From: a virus
Virus record (IMG/VR): IMGVR_UViG_3300020109_000147
Coordinates: 1-22,006 of that record
DNA length: 22,006 nt
Reading direction: 5' to 3' (one strand)
Shown here: positions 1-7,344 of the stretch, one piece after another
How positions within the stretch are numbered: position 1 is the stretch's first letter
Layout of the letters: each line of letters opens with the position of its first letter
Program-made: the position numbers and the translations under genes
The notes under the pieces: generated by a model
What the model saw: only the letters and a program-made list of their open reading frames with translations
What the model was told of the DNA's origin: nothing
Database searches by the model: none

Positions 1-975
1 ATCGACCTAGGGCGGCTGGCCTCCTACCGTCGCATCCTGACCGGCACTCCGGTCTCGCAGGGCGCGGAGGATCTCTACAGCCAGTTCCAGTTTCTGGACG
101 AGGGTATCCTCGGGTACGGCAGCTTCTACGCCTTCCGGAATCACTTCTGCAAGCTGGGAGGCTTTCAGGGCAAGAAGATCGTCGGCTACCAGAACGAGCA
201 GGAGCTCATGGATAAGATCGACAGCCACACCTTCAGAGTACTGAAGGACGACTGTCTGGACCTTCCTGAGCGGAACTATATTCCGGTGATCGTCCCGATG
301 CACCCCGAGCAGCGCCGGGTCTACGATCAGGTACGCAAGGAGTTCTGGCTGGAGCTGGAGAACGGTGAGATCCTGACGGCGAAGATGGCGGTTCAGCGCA
401 TTACGCGCCTCCAGCAGATCGTCAACGGCTTCATCTGGAAGAACGCCAAGAAGGACAAGCACACCGGCCGGATCGTCGAGCCTTTCATGTACCAGGAGTT
501 TCCGCAGAACCGAGTGGAAGCCGCGCTCAACATCATCCGCTCATCCCGCCCCGACACGAAGGTGATCGTGTGGATCAAGTTCCAGGGCGACTATAAGCTG
601 ATGTCAGAGGCTCTCGAGAAGGAGGGCATAGGTTATGTGGACTATGTGGGCAGCACCCCGCAGGACAAGCGCAGTGAGCATATCGAGCGCTTCAGAACTG
701 ACCCTAAGTGCAAGGTCTTCCTGTCGACGCCCAAGGCTGGCGGCATCGGCCTCAACCTCACGGTAGCCTCGGAGGTAATCTGGTTCTCGCGGGACTTCTC
801 GCTGGAGAACGAGCTCCAGGCCAACGATCGCGTCCATCGCATCGGGCAGCATCGCGTGGTCAACTATCACTTCCTCACCTCACCGAGAACGGTGGACGAG
901 AAGATCGACAAGATCCTGAGGAAGAAACTCAGCGTAGCGGAGAATCTTATAGACTTGAGGGATATGCTGTCATGA
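1..975 (+). CDS. SNF2-family DNA helicase/translocase, C-terminal part (5' end outside window)
   Basis: The frame is open from base 1, so the gene begins upstream; 324 codons are visible. Motif III of the SNF2 group (TGTPVSQGAEDLY) is at visible residues 14-26, so the Walker A and DEAH-type motifs lie outside the window. A helicase-C domain follows, with motif V GGIGLNL at 247-253 and motif VI QANDRVHRIGQ at 273-283, the arginine-finger signature of SNF2 ATPases. SNF2 proteins use ATP to translocate on double-stranded DNA. In phages they occur among replication and recombination genes, which fits the downstream neighbours. The TGA stop overlaps the ATG of the next gene (ATGA, 972-975), suggesting translational coupling. 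The family is clear; the exact job (replication, recombination or anti-defence) is not visible. Confidence 0.93.
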   Translation: MDLGRLASYRRILTGTPVSQGAEDLYSQFQFLDEGILGYGSFYAFRNHFCKLGGFQGKKIVGYQNEQELMDKIDSHTFRVLKDDCLDLPERNYIPVIVPMHPEQRRVYDQVRKEFWLELENGEILTAKMAVQRITRLQQIVNGFIWKNAKKDKHTGRIVEPFMYQEFPQNRVEAALNIIRSSRPDTKVIVWIKFQGDYKLMSEALEKEGIGYVDYVGSTPQDKRSEHIERFRTDPKCKVFLSTPKAGGIGLNLTVASEVIWFSRDFSLENELQANDRVHRIGQHRVVNYHFLTSPRTVDEKIDKILRKKLSVAENLIDLRDMLS

Positions 976-1316
976 GTAGGGTTTACGTCATTCAATCAAC
1001 GCGGTATCAGGCCGACGTCAGCCCGGCTCAGGTCTACGGCACGATCGAGTTTGTGCTCGGTCCCTCCGATCGGACGAGCTCCTCTCCGGAGATCAGCCTG
1101 TCTCGTCTTCGCGAGGGTCTCCGCAACTTTGATCCCCGTCAGGACTACATTCTCTGGTCGGGAGGCGACCCGCTCTCGTGCATGCTCACGGGCTGGATCC
1201 TCTCGGAGATGGGCGTGGACAGCTTCAGGTACTTGCGCTACGAGAAAGCTGACCCTAGGAAGGTCGGGAGCTCGCCATTTTACGTCCCGGTGAGCATCAC
1301 TCCTACAGAAAGATAG
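972..1316 (+). CDS. Small phage protein of unknown function (114 aa)
   Basis: I start this gene at the ATG at 972, which overlaps the helicase stop by four bases; the frame stays open upstream only because it runs antiparallel-free inside the helicase gene. The product has a beta-rich opening (MSRVYVIQSTR) and a middle segment YILWSGGDPLSC, with no motif I can assign to a named family. It is probably expressed by coupling to the helicase. It ends in TAG, one of only four amber stops among the 30 genes called here, and the frame continues without another stop through a three-codon linker into the next gene's ATG. That matters because a tRNA-like gene with a CUA anticodon lies at 15466. Confidence 0.75.
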   Translation: MSRVYVIQSTRYQADVSPAQVYGTIEFVLGPSDRTSSSPEISLSRLREGLRNFDPRQDYILWSGGDPLSCMLTGWILSEMGVDSFRYLRYEKADPRKVGSSPFYVPVSITPTER

Positions 1317-1325
1317 GAATCCAGC

Positions 1326-1871
1326 ATGAGCGAAGTCGACTTCTTTGATACGGACGAGATGGAGTCCAACACCCCGGAAGATCTCAAGCACCGAATCTAC
1401 AAGCTGGTGCGAGAGCTTCAGGATCACCGCAACGCTCTGGAGGATCTGGATCGTCTCGTCTCCGAGCGCAAGAGCCTCATCGCCGATCTCGAGATGAAGA
1501 AGATCCCGGACGCGCTTCTGGAGGCGGGTCTCAGCGAGATCACCACGCTGGAGGGCCTCAAGGTCTCCACGCAGCTCTTCGTCGGGGCCATCCCCGCCGA
1601 GAAGAAGCAGGAGGCGTTCCGCTGGCTGGACGAGAACGGGCACGCCAGCATCATCAAGCGGCAGGTCAACGTTAGCTTCGACAAGGGGTCCACTGACGCG
1701 GCGAAGCGAGCCGAGGCCGCTATCCGCGAGCTCGGCCTGGAGCCGAAGACCAGCCTGGACGTACACTACCAGACCTTCAAGGCGTTCGCCAAGGAGCAGG
1801 TCAACAAGGGTAAGACTCTGCCCTTCGAGGCGTGGGGCGTGTACTACGGCAACAAGGCCGTCGTCAAGTAA
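1326..1871 (+). CDS. Conserved-looking phage protein, N-terminal coiled coil (181 aa)
   Basis: The ATG at 1326 follows an AGGAA site (1315-1319). Residues 20-60 are strongly heptad-like and charged (RELQDHRNALEDLDRL and following), predicting a coiled coil. A compact alpha/beta part follows, with IPDALLEAGLSEITTLEGL, then a segment on LDENGHASIIKRQVNV, and an end reading LPFEAWGVYYGNKAVVK. The general plan resembles small proteins found beside single-strand-binding and replication genes of podo- and siphoviruses, but I cannot name the family with certainty. It lies between helicase and SSB-like genes, so a DNA-replication or virion-scaffold role are both possible. The upstream TAG-terminated gene is in the same frame. 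Confidence 0.8.
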   Translation: MSEVDFFDTDEMESNTPEDLKHRIYKLVRELQDHRNALEDLDRLVSERKSLIADLEMKKIPDALLEAGLSEITTLEGLKVSTQLFVGAIPAEKKQEAFRWLDENGHASIIKRQVNVSFDKGSTDAAKRAEAAIRELGLEPKTSLDVHYQTFKAFAKEQVNKGKTLPFEAWGVYYGNKAVVK

Positions 1872-1944
1872 CGCGACTAAACTTTCCGCTTGCCTTCAGA
1901 GCAAGATAGGCTAGTAATTGAACACCCAGCACAGGAGTAAGATA

Positions 1945-2784
1945 ATGGCGGATACCAAGAGCTCGGCGGATAAGGCCGAGACGAAGGAAGTCGTCACCAA
2001 GACCACCGGCAACGAAGTGGCGATGGGTGACTTCTTCGACGGAGCCGGCGAGGGTCACGAGGACTTTAGCCAGAAGGACTTCACGGTCCCGTTCATCGGG
2101 GTGGTCCAGGCGCTGTCGAAGGTCACGCAGAAGAACCACTCCAAGTACATCAGGGGCGCGGAGCAGGGTCAGCTGATCAACTCGGCGACCTCCCAGCTCT
2201 ACGACGGCGACAAGGGCATCATCGTCGTCGCGGCCTACTTCCAGCATCGCTACGTCGCCTGGAAGCCCGACAACAAGGGTATCGCGCACGACTACGGCAC
2301 GGACTCCACCATCTACGACCAGATCCCCGTCGTCGAGGACGGCAAGGACAAGGGCAAGCGCCTGGACCCCGAGGGCAACGAAGTCGTGGACTCGATGGAG
2401 TATTTCTGCCTCATCGTCGATCCCGAGACCGAGACCATGGAGGCCGCGGTCATCCCCTTCGCCAAGATCCACGCGAAGAAGTCCAAGAAGTGGAACAACC
2501 TGATCCGCGCTCACACCGAGATGCACAATGGCAAGCCGGTGAAGCCCGCGATCTACTTCTACACCTACAAGATCACGACCGTTCCGGAGTCCAACGACAA
2601 GGGTAGCTGGTACAGCCACCAGATCGAGGACCACGGCAAGCTCATGGATCTCGGCGAGTTCGGGAAGATGGTCTTCCAGGCCGCTAAGGAGCTTCGCGCT
2701 TCGGTCGTCTCGGGCGAGTTGCGCGCAGCCACCGAGGATCCCGCCGACGACACCGCCGCCAACGACGGCGACGGCGCTTTCTAA
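1945..2784 (+). CDS. Candidate single-stranded-DNA-binding-like protein (279 aa)
   Basis: The start is the ATG at 1945, because an AGGAG site sits at 1933-1937; an upstream in-frame start at 1918 has no such site. The central part contains DFTVPFIGVVQALSK, a GQLINSATSQLYDGDKG segment and a beta-rich stretch IIVVAAYFQHRYVAWKP, a pattern I associate with conserved phage replication-accessory proteins. The last 20 residues are very acidic and end in an aromatic (DDTAANDGDGAF). An acidic tail ending in Phe is the hallmark of bacterial SSB and T7 gp2.5, where it recruits partner proteins. The SSB assignment is inferred from tail and context only; no OB fold is provable by eye. High lysine, aspartate and glycine content suggests an abundant soluble protein. 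Confidence 0.8.
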   Translation: MADTKSSADKAETKEVVTKTTGNEVAMGDFFDGAGEGHEDFSQKDFTVPFIGVVQALSKVTQKNHSKYIRGAEQGQLINSATSQLYDGDKGIIVVAAYFQHRYVAWKPDNKGIAHDYGTDSTIYDQIPVVEDGKDKGKRLDPEGNEVVDSMEYFCLIVDPETETMEAAVIPFAKIHAKKSKKWNNLIRAHTEMHNGKPVKPAIYFYTYKITTVPESNDKGSWYSHQIEDHGKLMDLGEFGKMVFQAAKELRASVVSGELRAATEDPADDTAANDGDGAF

Positions 2785-2826
2785 CACCCACCAGTTCCAC
2801 CACGAAGAAGAAGGAAGTAGAATATC

Positions 2827-3486
2827 ATGGCCAATAAGCTCGATACCGAGAAGCCCCTGTTCCTCGGCAAGACGCCGGTCCGCGAAGCCACCACCTTCGG
2901 TCAGATCCGCAAGAGCGTGAGCGAGCTCAACTCGGGCGACGGCGTGATGTACGCCGATCTCGAGAAGCACATGCTCGACAACTTCAAGCCGGCGAAGTCC
3001 GAGAACTACGGTGCCTCGTACATCAAGGCTTACGTGCGCGACGCCGTCAACAAGTTCGGCTATCTGTCGCACGACGACCTCGGCGCTGAGTACGAGGTTC
3101 TCGCCCCGGCCGAGAAGAAGGTCGCCGAGGAGAAGCCCAAGAAGCTGACCAAGGCCGACAACGCCAAGCTGGACGCTCTGGTGTTCGTGCGCGACCGCGG
3201 CGAGGTCGCCGACGAGGGCGACCTGGACTCCACCCAGATCACGACCGTGTCGATGATGGAGGAGACCAAGAAGAAGCAGAAGACCGTCGACAAGCTGGTC
3301 GAGGACATGGAGAAGGACGGCTTCGTTCGCACCGAGAAGGTCGACGACTCGGTCTACGTCTTCCTGACGCCGGTCGGCTACAGCCACGTCAACGAGCACC
3401 GTCCGCGCACGGACGAGACTCCGGAGTCGATGCCTGAGGGCACCGCCGCCGAGACCGCTGGTGACGACGAGGACGGCGAGGCCTAA
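2827..3486 (+). CDS. Phage protein with possible winged-helix segments and acidic tail (219 aa)
   Basis: The ATG at 2827 follows an AAGGAAG site. Residues 24-85 and 110-195 each look like helix-helix-wing units. The second is clearest: an LDALVFVRDRGEVA helix, a Lys/Glu-rich helix (KKKQKTVDKLVEDMEKDGFV), then beta strands TEKVDDSVYVFLTPVG, which resembles a winged-helix DNA-binding domain. The C-terminal 25 residues are acidic (GDDEDGEA at the end), like the preceding gene product. It is the last gene before a strong terminator, so it is co-transcribed with the candidate SSB. A DNA-binding accessory role is plausible, but I do not recognise a named family. Confidence 0.78.
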   Translation: MANKLDTEKPLFLGKTPVREATTFGQIRKSVSELNSGDGVMYADLEKHMLDNFKPAKSENYGASYIKAYVRDAVNKFGYLSHDDLGAEYEVLAPAEKKVAEEKPKKLTKADNAKLDALVFVRDRGEVADEGDLDSTQITTVSMMEETKKKQKTVDKLVEDMEKDGFVRTEKVDDSVYVFLTPVGYSHVNEHRPRTDETPESMPEGTAAETAGDDEDGEA

Positions 3487-3519
3487 TCGGGTCTGCGCTG
3501 ACAGCTTAGGCTGCTCGGA

Positions 3520-3553
3520 GGCCCGGCGTTCACCAGAGCGCCGGGCCTTCTTT
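3520..3553 (+). terminator. Rho-independent terminator
   Basis: A perfect 9-bp stem, GGCCCGGCG (3520-3528) and CGCCGGGCC (3539-3547), with a 10-nt loop is followed directly by TTCTTT (3548-3553). It lies 34 bases after a stop codon and separates the replication-protein operon from the modification cassette. Only 14 bases separate it from the next start codon, so some read-through or an unseen promoter must feed the downstream genes. Confidence 0.9.
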
Positions 3554-3567
3554 ATGGGAGAAGCCCC

Positions 3568-4464
3568 TTGATCAATAACAATCTGTACGAGATCTTCGTC
3601 GCCTATCTTCTGGAGCGCGACGCGATCTATCGCCGCAGGGCGGAGGGAGAACCCGGACCCTGGACTACTGACCCTATCCTGGCGAAGTACAAATTCACGA
3701 ACGTGCTCCGGAGCAGAGATCGTACGTCGCGCTGGCTGATCGAGAACTGGTACCAGCCTCACTGGGATGACCACCTCGAGGTCATCGCCCTGAACTGCGG
3801 CATCGCTCGGTACTTCGGGCGCATCGAGTTCCTGGAGGACCTCGGCTGGCAGAACAACTGGGATCCCACCTACGTTCTGGAGACCGCTCGCCGCCGCTTC
3901 CGTGAGAAGAAGCCCGTCTTCACCGGCGCGTACATCATCACCAATCAGGGGATGACGGATCCCAAGGAGGAGGTCGTCGTCAACCACTTCCTCTCCCCGT
4001 ACCGGAACGCGCTGGGGCGTCTCGTGGAGATCGCCACCACGCAGCACTCGTGGGAGTCCGTCGCGCGAGCGATGAAGGGTATGCCGGGCATGGGTCCGTT
4101 CATGACCAAGGAGATCCTGCTGGACTGGCAGTACACGCCTCTCCTCAAGTTCGCCAGCGATCGGCTGACGTGGACTCCGGCCGGACCGGGTGCCATCCGC
4201 GGCCTAAACCGGCTGCACGAGCGTCCTCTACAGCGAGGCATGACTCAGGAGCAGGCGCTCCGCGAGATGAAGGATCTGCTGGCTCGCCTGGCGAACGATC
4301 CCGCGATCATGAACAGCCGCTTCCCGACTCCCGGCGTGGAGTTCGGGGTGACCGACGTTCAGTTCTGCCTGTGCGAGCTGGACAAGTATCTCCGGGTGCG
4401 TAACCTGGAGGGGCGTCCGCGCTCCACCTTCAAGCCGAGCAGGCTGGAGGCGATCCGTGGCTGA
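3568..4464 (+). CDS. aGPT-PPlase / 5-hmdU DNA kinase helical-domain family protein (DNA base hypermodification)
   Basis: The start is a TTG at 3568, placed by GGGAG at 3556-3560 with 7-nt spacing. The 298-aa protein carries the family signature near the N-terminus: ERDAIYRRRAEGEPGPWT then DPILAKYKFTNVLRSRDR (about residues 17-53). Downstream are FTGAYIITNQG, GMPGMGPFMTKEIL and the glycosylase-like GPGAIRGLNRLHERPL motif. Aravind and colleagues described these all-helical proteins as alpha-glutamyl/putrescinyl-thymine pyrophosphorylases. Later work on phages such as ViI and M6 linked the group to 5-hydroxymethyluracil kinases and amino-acid:DNA transferases that decorate thymine in DNA. No P-loop kinase domain is fused here, so it is a stand-alone helical protein. 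It heads a cluster with a TAGT glycosyltransferase and a thymidylate-synthase-family enzyme, supporting a modification role. The exact clade and reaction cannot be set by eye. Confidence 0.82.
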   Translation: MINNNLYEIFVAYLLERDAIYRRRAEGEPGPWTTDPILAKYKFTNVLRSRDRTSRWLIENWYQPHWDDHLEVIALNCGIARYFGRIEFLEDLGWQNNWDPTYVLETARRRFREKKPVFTGAYIITNQGMTDPKEEVVVNHFLSPYRNALGRLVEIATTQHSWESVARAMKGMPGMGPFMTKEILLDWQYTPLLKFASDRLTWTPAGPGAIRGLNRLHERPLQRGMTQEQALREMKDLLARLANDPAIMNSRFPTPGVEFGVTDVQFCLCELDKYLRVRNLEGRPRSTFKPSRLEAIRG

Positions 4465-4657
4465 GTCTCCCTTTCCCGAATACCTGAGCGCCAAGCTGGA
4501 CGTGCGGATCCGGTTGGCCGACGGTCGCATCATGCAGGGCGAGCTGGTCATGGACAGTCTGGTCTTTCACCCAGACGAGGAGCAGGCGAAGAAGCTGGTG
4601 GAGGATCTGATCGAGACAACCAAGCGGAACTGGACTCTGGAGGTGAGAAATGGCTGA
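4457..4657 (+). CDS. Small hypothetical protein in the modification cassette (66 aa)
   Basis: The GTG at 4457 overlaps the end of the preceding gene by 8 bases, and the TGA overlaps the next ATG by 8, so it is embedded in a translationally coupled run. The product starts with a strand-rich segment (LDVRIRLADGRIMQGELVMDS) and ends in a helix (EEQAKKLVEDLIETTK). That resembles a small beta-barrel plus helix, but I recognise no family. Its conserved position between two modification or nucleotide genes is the only functional hint. Confidence 0.72.
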   Translation: MAESPFPEYLSAKLDVRIRLADGRIMQGELVMDSLVFHPDEEQAKKLVEDLIETTKRNWTLEVRNG

Positions 4658-4934
4658 CGAACGCTTCTTCCAGGATGGCCTGGAAAATATCATGAAGCAC
4701 ACCGGCGAGGAATGCACTGAACTTGCCGGTGCCATCTTCAAGACTCAGCGATGGGGCATGGTCTCCTACGATCCGACTATCCCTCCTGAGCAGCGCATCA
4801 CCAACGCTCAGTGGATCCGTCGCGAGATAGCTGACCTGCGCCGCCAGTGTGATCATCTCGAGGAGGCTATGATCATGGAGGGCTATCTTCGCGAGGATGG
4901 CAGCGAGATACCGTACGAGGAGATCTACCCGTGA
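4650..4934 (+). CDS. MazG-like nucleotide pyrophosphohydrolase domain protein (94 aa)
   Basis: The 94-residue helical protein shows the metal-binding pattern of all-alpha NTP pyrophosphohydrolases: E20-E21-x-x-E24 in HTGEECTELAGAIFKTQRWG, and E59-x-x-D62 in RREIADLRRQCDHLEEAM. These enzymes cut NTPs or dNTPs to the monophosphate plus pyrophosphate. Phage versions are used to shape nucleotide pools or lower ppGpp. The ATG at 4650 overlaps the preceding stop, and its own TGA overlaps the next GTG (GTGA). Sitting inside the modification cassette, it could remove an unmodified dNTP (inference). It is shorter than full MazG, as usual for phage homologues. Confidence 0.7.
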   Translation: MADERFFQDGLENIMKHTGEECTELAGAIFKTQRWGMVSYDPTIPPEQRITNAQWIRREIADLRRQCDHLEEAMIMEGYLREDGSEIPYEEIYP

Positions 4935-5173
4935 GGATACAGATAGGAACCAGCCCGCTGGACATCCGTCTTTTCGACGACGAAGGCAACGAGATCAAGG
5001 GTCTCAAGATCAGCCGACTCTCTATTGAAATGGAGGGCGGGGCTATCCCTCGCGCAGAGCTTCGCCTGGAGCTCTGGGATAAGGCGGATCTGGTCGTTGC
5101 CGACTTCGACCTGAGAGCAGCAGCCGACCTCGCGATTAGCGATGCCGTGCGGTATGATGGAGGTGATAAGTGA
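4931..5173 (+). CDS. Small hypothetical protein in the modification cassette (80 aa)
   Basis: The GTG at 4931 overlaps the upstream TGA, and the TGA at 5171 overlaps the next GTG at 5170, both with the GTGA arrangement typical of coupled phage genes. The first half is strand-rich (IGTSPLDIRLFDDEGNEIKG) and continues with SIEMEGGAIPRAELRLELWD, suggesting a small beta-sandwich or barrel. No motif identifies it. It lies directly upstream of the TAGT glycosyltransferase. Confidence 0.7.
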   Translation: MRIQIGTSPLDIRLFDDEGNEIKGLKISRLSIEMEGGAIPRAELRLELWDKADLVVADFDLRAAADLAISDAVRYDGGDK

Positions 5174-6024
5174 AGATTTTCATTCCGACGCGGGATCGCG
5201 TCCGCGCTCAGTACACCTGGGCGAACCTCACCCCGGAACTGCAACGGTACACTAGCCTAGTGGCACCGGCGGAGGAGGTCGAGGCCCATCGAGAGGCCGG
5301 TAGGAACGTCATCGCCCGCCCGCCCGTGCGGCTGGCCGCTGTGCGCCAGTGGCTTGTCGACGAGGCTGTAAACAGCGGGAACGGGCACGAGCCGATCATC
5401 ATGCTCGACGACGATCTGGCCTTCTTCGTGCGAGCCGATCCCAGCCGACACAATCTGCGACCCGCACTGGAGCGCAGTGAGATCGAGCTGGACCTCGTGT
5501 TCCAGAGGCTCTACTGTCTGGTCGCGGGCGGCGCGGCCGAGGGTCAGCAGCCGGAGATCGCCAAGCCGGTAGTCCACGCAGGTCTCAGCCCTCGTCAGGG
5601 GAACAACTGGAGCTTCCCGAACACGCTTGAGTACAACACGAGAATGAACGCGGTGCATTGCGTTCTGCCCGACGCTCTGCACCACTACGGCATCCGCTAC
5701 GACGATGTCGACATGATGGAGGACTACCATGTCACGCTCAGCCTTTTCGAGAAAGGCGAGGACAATGCTGCGATCTGCGACGCTGCCTGGGATCAGGTCA
5801 AGGGTTCAGGCGCCCCCGGAGGTTTCAGTCACTACCGAACAAATGACCGACAGGCTGCGGCTGCGGAGCGGCTGGCAGCTCTCCACCCGGAGTCAGTGAA
5901 GGTCGTCAAGAAGACGCCTAAGACCGGCGCTGGCGGCTTTGCCGGCGAGCGCACGGACGTTAGGGTGCAATGGAAGCAGGCTCGCAAGCGCGGTGCCGAG
6001 GCGACCTTCGTCAGAAAGGACTAG
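5170..6024 (+). CDS. TET-associated glycosyltransferase (TAGT)-family DNA base glycosyltransferase
   Basis: The 284-aa protein matches the TAGT pattern along its length: an N-terminal Rossmann start MKIFIPTRDRVRAQYTWANL, then RLAAVRQWL, the nucleotide-sugar/metal motif IIMLDDDLAFFV (acidic triad D80-D82), VHAGLSPRQGNN (135-146), an NTRMN segment, the acidic MEDYHVTLSLFEKG (183-196), GSGAPGGFSHYRT (212-224), and a basic end RTDVRVQWKQARKR. TAGT proteins are phage GT-A-type glycosyltransferases predicted, and in some cases shown, to add sugars to 5-hydroxymethylpyrimidines in DNA, protecting it from nucleases. The GTG start is set by overlap with the previous stop. It ends in TAG. No TET oxygenase is present in the window, so the acceptor base is probably produced by another route or elsewhere in the genome. 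Confidence 0.85.
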   Translation: MKIFIPTRDRVRAQYTWANLTPELQRYTSLVAPAEEVEAHREAGRNVIARPPVRLAAVRQWLVDEAVNSGNGHEPIIMLDDDLAFFVRADPSRHNLRPALERSEIELDLVFQRLYCLVAGGAAEGQQPEIAKPVVHAGLSPRQGNNWSFPNTLEYNTRMNAVHCVLPDALHHYGIRYDDVDMMEDYHVTLSLFEKGEDNAAICDAAWDQVKGSGAPGGFSHYRTNDRQAAAAERLAALHPESVKVVKKTPKTGAGGFAGERTDVRVQWKQARKRGAEATFVRKD

Positions 6025-6026
6025 AG

Positions 6027-6299
6027 ATGGAATTAGTTCGTCGCGCCACTACCATCAAGGGCATCAAGCTGCTGGACAGCGAGAAGGTCTCCGAAGAGGA
6101 GTGGGAGAAGCACGTCCAGGAGCTGCACGAGTTCTTTGGCCCGATACGATGGACCGGCGACGACTGCGGCGTGCAGATAGAGGACGTGGGAGACGCAGAG
6201 CCGGGCGAGTATGTCGTCGTGGAGACGTGGCCCAACGGTGACGAGGAAGTCGCCATCATCGAAGAGGAAGAGTTCCTCTCAGTCTACGAGGTAGCATAA
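6027..6299 (+). CDS. Small acidic hypothetical protein (90 aa)
   Basis: I take the ATG at 6027, two bases after the TAG of the glycosyltransferase and 6 bases past AAAGGA (6016-6021); a longer in-frame version would read through the upstream gene. The product is acidic. It has a helical first half containing SEEEWEKHVQELHEFFG, then a strand-rich second half with GEYVVVETWPNGDEEVAII and an end of EEEEFLSVYEVA. No family is recognised. Its stop (6297-6299) is one base from the next ATG. Confidence 0.72.
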   Translation: MELVRRATTIKGIKLLDSEKVSEEEWEKHVQELHEFFGPIRWTGDDCGVQIEDVGDAEPGEYVVVETWPNGDEEVAIIEEEEFLSVYEVA

Positions 6300-6300
6300 G

Positions 6301-7344
6301 ATGGAAATAAGGTACGAGCATCCCGACGAGGGGTTGCAGAAGACCCTCCGGGCGCTGAAGGAGTTAGGCGTGCGGGAGGAGTCCAGGAACGGTCCGGTGA
6401 TCCGGTTTCAGGAGCCGGTCATGCTGATCAACGTCGACCCCACCAACCGGGTCTCGCAGGCCAGTCCCCGAGACGCCAATCCGTTCTTCCACTTCATGGA
6501 GGCCCTGTGGATGCTGGGCGGCATGAACGAGGTCGCGCCGATGGCCTTCTACAACGGAGGGATCGGCCAGTACTCGGACGACGGCACCACCCTGCGCGGG
6601 ACGGCCTACGGCCACAAGTGGCGCAGTCACTTCGGCTACGATCAGCTGGAGCTGGCCGTCAAGCGCCTGCGAGACAACCCGCAGGATCGCCGAGTCGTGA
6701 TGACGATGTGGGATCCCAGAGGCGAGTGGCGCGACCCCGACTCCAAGGATCTGTCCTGCAATCTCCAGGTGATCTTCGGGACTCGCACCGTGAACGGTGT
6801 GACCCACCTGGACATGGAGGTGACCAACCGCTCCAACGACATCGTGTACGGGTGTCTCGGCAGCAACGTCTTTCACTTCAGCTACCTCCTGGAGTACATG
6901 GCTTTCCGCACCGGCTACGAGGTCGGTCGGTACTATCAGGTTGCCTTCAACCTGCACGGGTACGTTGATAACCCCGCCTTCGCCAAGGCGTACGAGTCGG
7001 CCAACCGCAGGGAGGACGATCACCTCTGGGAGCACTGGACGAAGGTAGGCCCTCCCCGCCAGCTTCTTCGTCAGATGGGGATCCAAGGATTCGCGGGAGA
7101 GATCGCCGACTTCGTTCGCACCGGACGCACCGAGGACGACTATCTCAAGGCCGTCGGCGTGCCTCTCGTGGAGGCCTATCGCATCTTCAAGCTGAAGTCG
7201 CTGGGCATCGTGACTGACGCCGAGAAGCGCATCGAGTTCGCGAAGGAGGTTGCCTCTCAGTGCGCCGACTATTCTCTCGCCGTCGCCGCCGTGCGCTGGC
7301 TGGAGCGCCGCAAACCTCAGAGGGACAGGGACACCGCGCTGTGA
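6301..7344 (+). CDS. Thymidylate synthase / deoxynucleotide hydroxymethylase family enzyme (347 aa)
   Basis: The fold signature of thymidylate synthase is present: NPFFHFMEALWMLGG (E67, W70), RGTAYGHKWR, the catalytic cysteine in DLSCNLQVIF (C153), RSND at 177-180, the substrate-reading Asn in GCLGSNVF (N189), and NLHGY (H219, Y221). The family transfers a one-carbon unit from methylene-tetrahydrofolate to C5 of dUMP or dCMP, giving dTMP or a hydroxymethyl nucleotide. The retained Asn at the position equal to E. coli N177 favours a uracil substrate; T4 dCMP hydroxymethylase has Asp there. The residue after the catalytic Cys is Asn, where ordinary synthases have His. Next to TAGT and aGPT-PPlase genes, a dUMP hydroxymethylase is an attractive but unproven reading. 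Confidence 0.88.
   Translation: MEIRYEHPDEGLQKTLRALKELGVREESRNGPVIRFQEPVMLINVDPTNRVSQASPRDANPFFHFMEALWMLGGMNEVAPMAFYNGGIGQYSDDGTTLRGTAYGHKWRSHFGYDQLELAVKRLRDNPQDRRVVMTMWDPRGEWRDPDSKDLSCNLQVIFGTRTVNGVTHLDMEVTNRSNDIVYGCLGSNVFHFSYLLEYMAFRTGYEVGRYYQVAFNLHGYVDNPAFAKAYESANRREDDHLWEHWTKVGPPRQLLRQMGIQGFAGEIADFVRTGRTEDDYLKAVGVPLVEAYRIFKLKSLGIVTDAEKRIEFAKEVASQCADYSLAVAAVRWLERRKPQRDRDTAL

Noticed and set aside
1872-1944. Possible promoter TTGCCT-N17-AGTAAT
   Set aside because: Both boxes match poorly and differ from the TTGTCA motif at 8366 and 16069; the 73-base gap could equally be a simple leader with the short inverted repeat CTTGC/GCAAG.
1864-4047. Long 727-aa minus-strand open frame
   Set aside because: It is the antisense of four well-supported plus-strand genes with their own Shine-Dalgarno sites and a terminator; it arises from GC-rich third positions.
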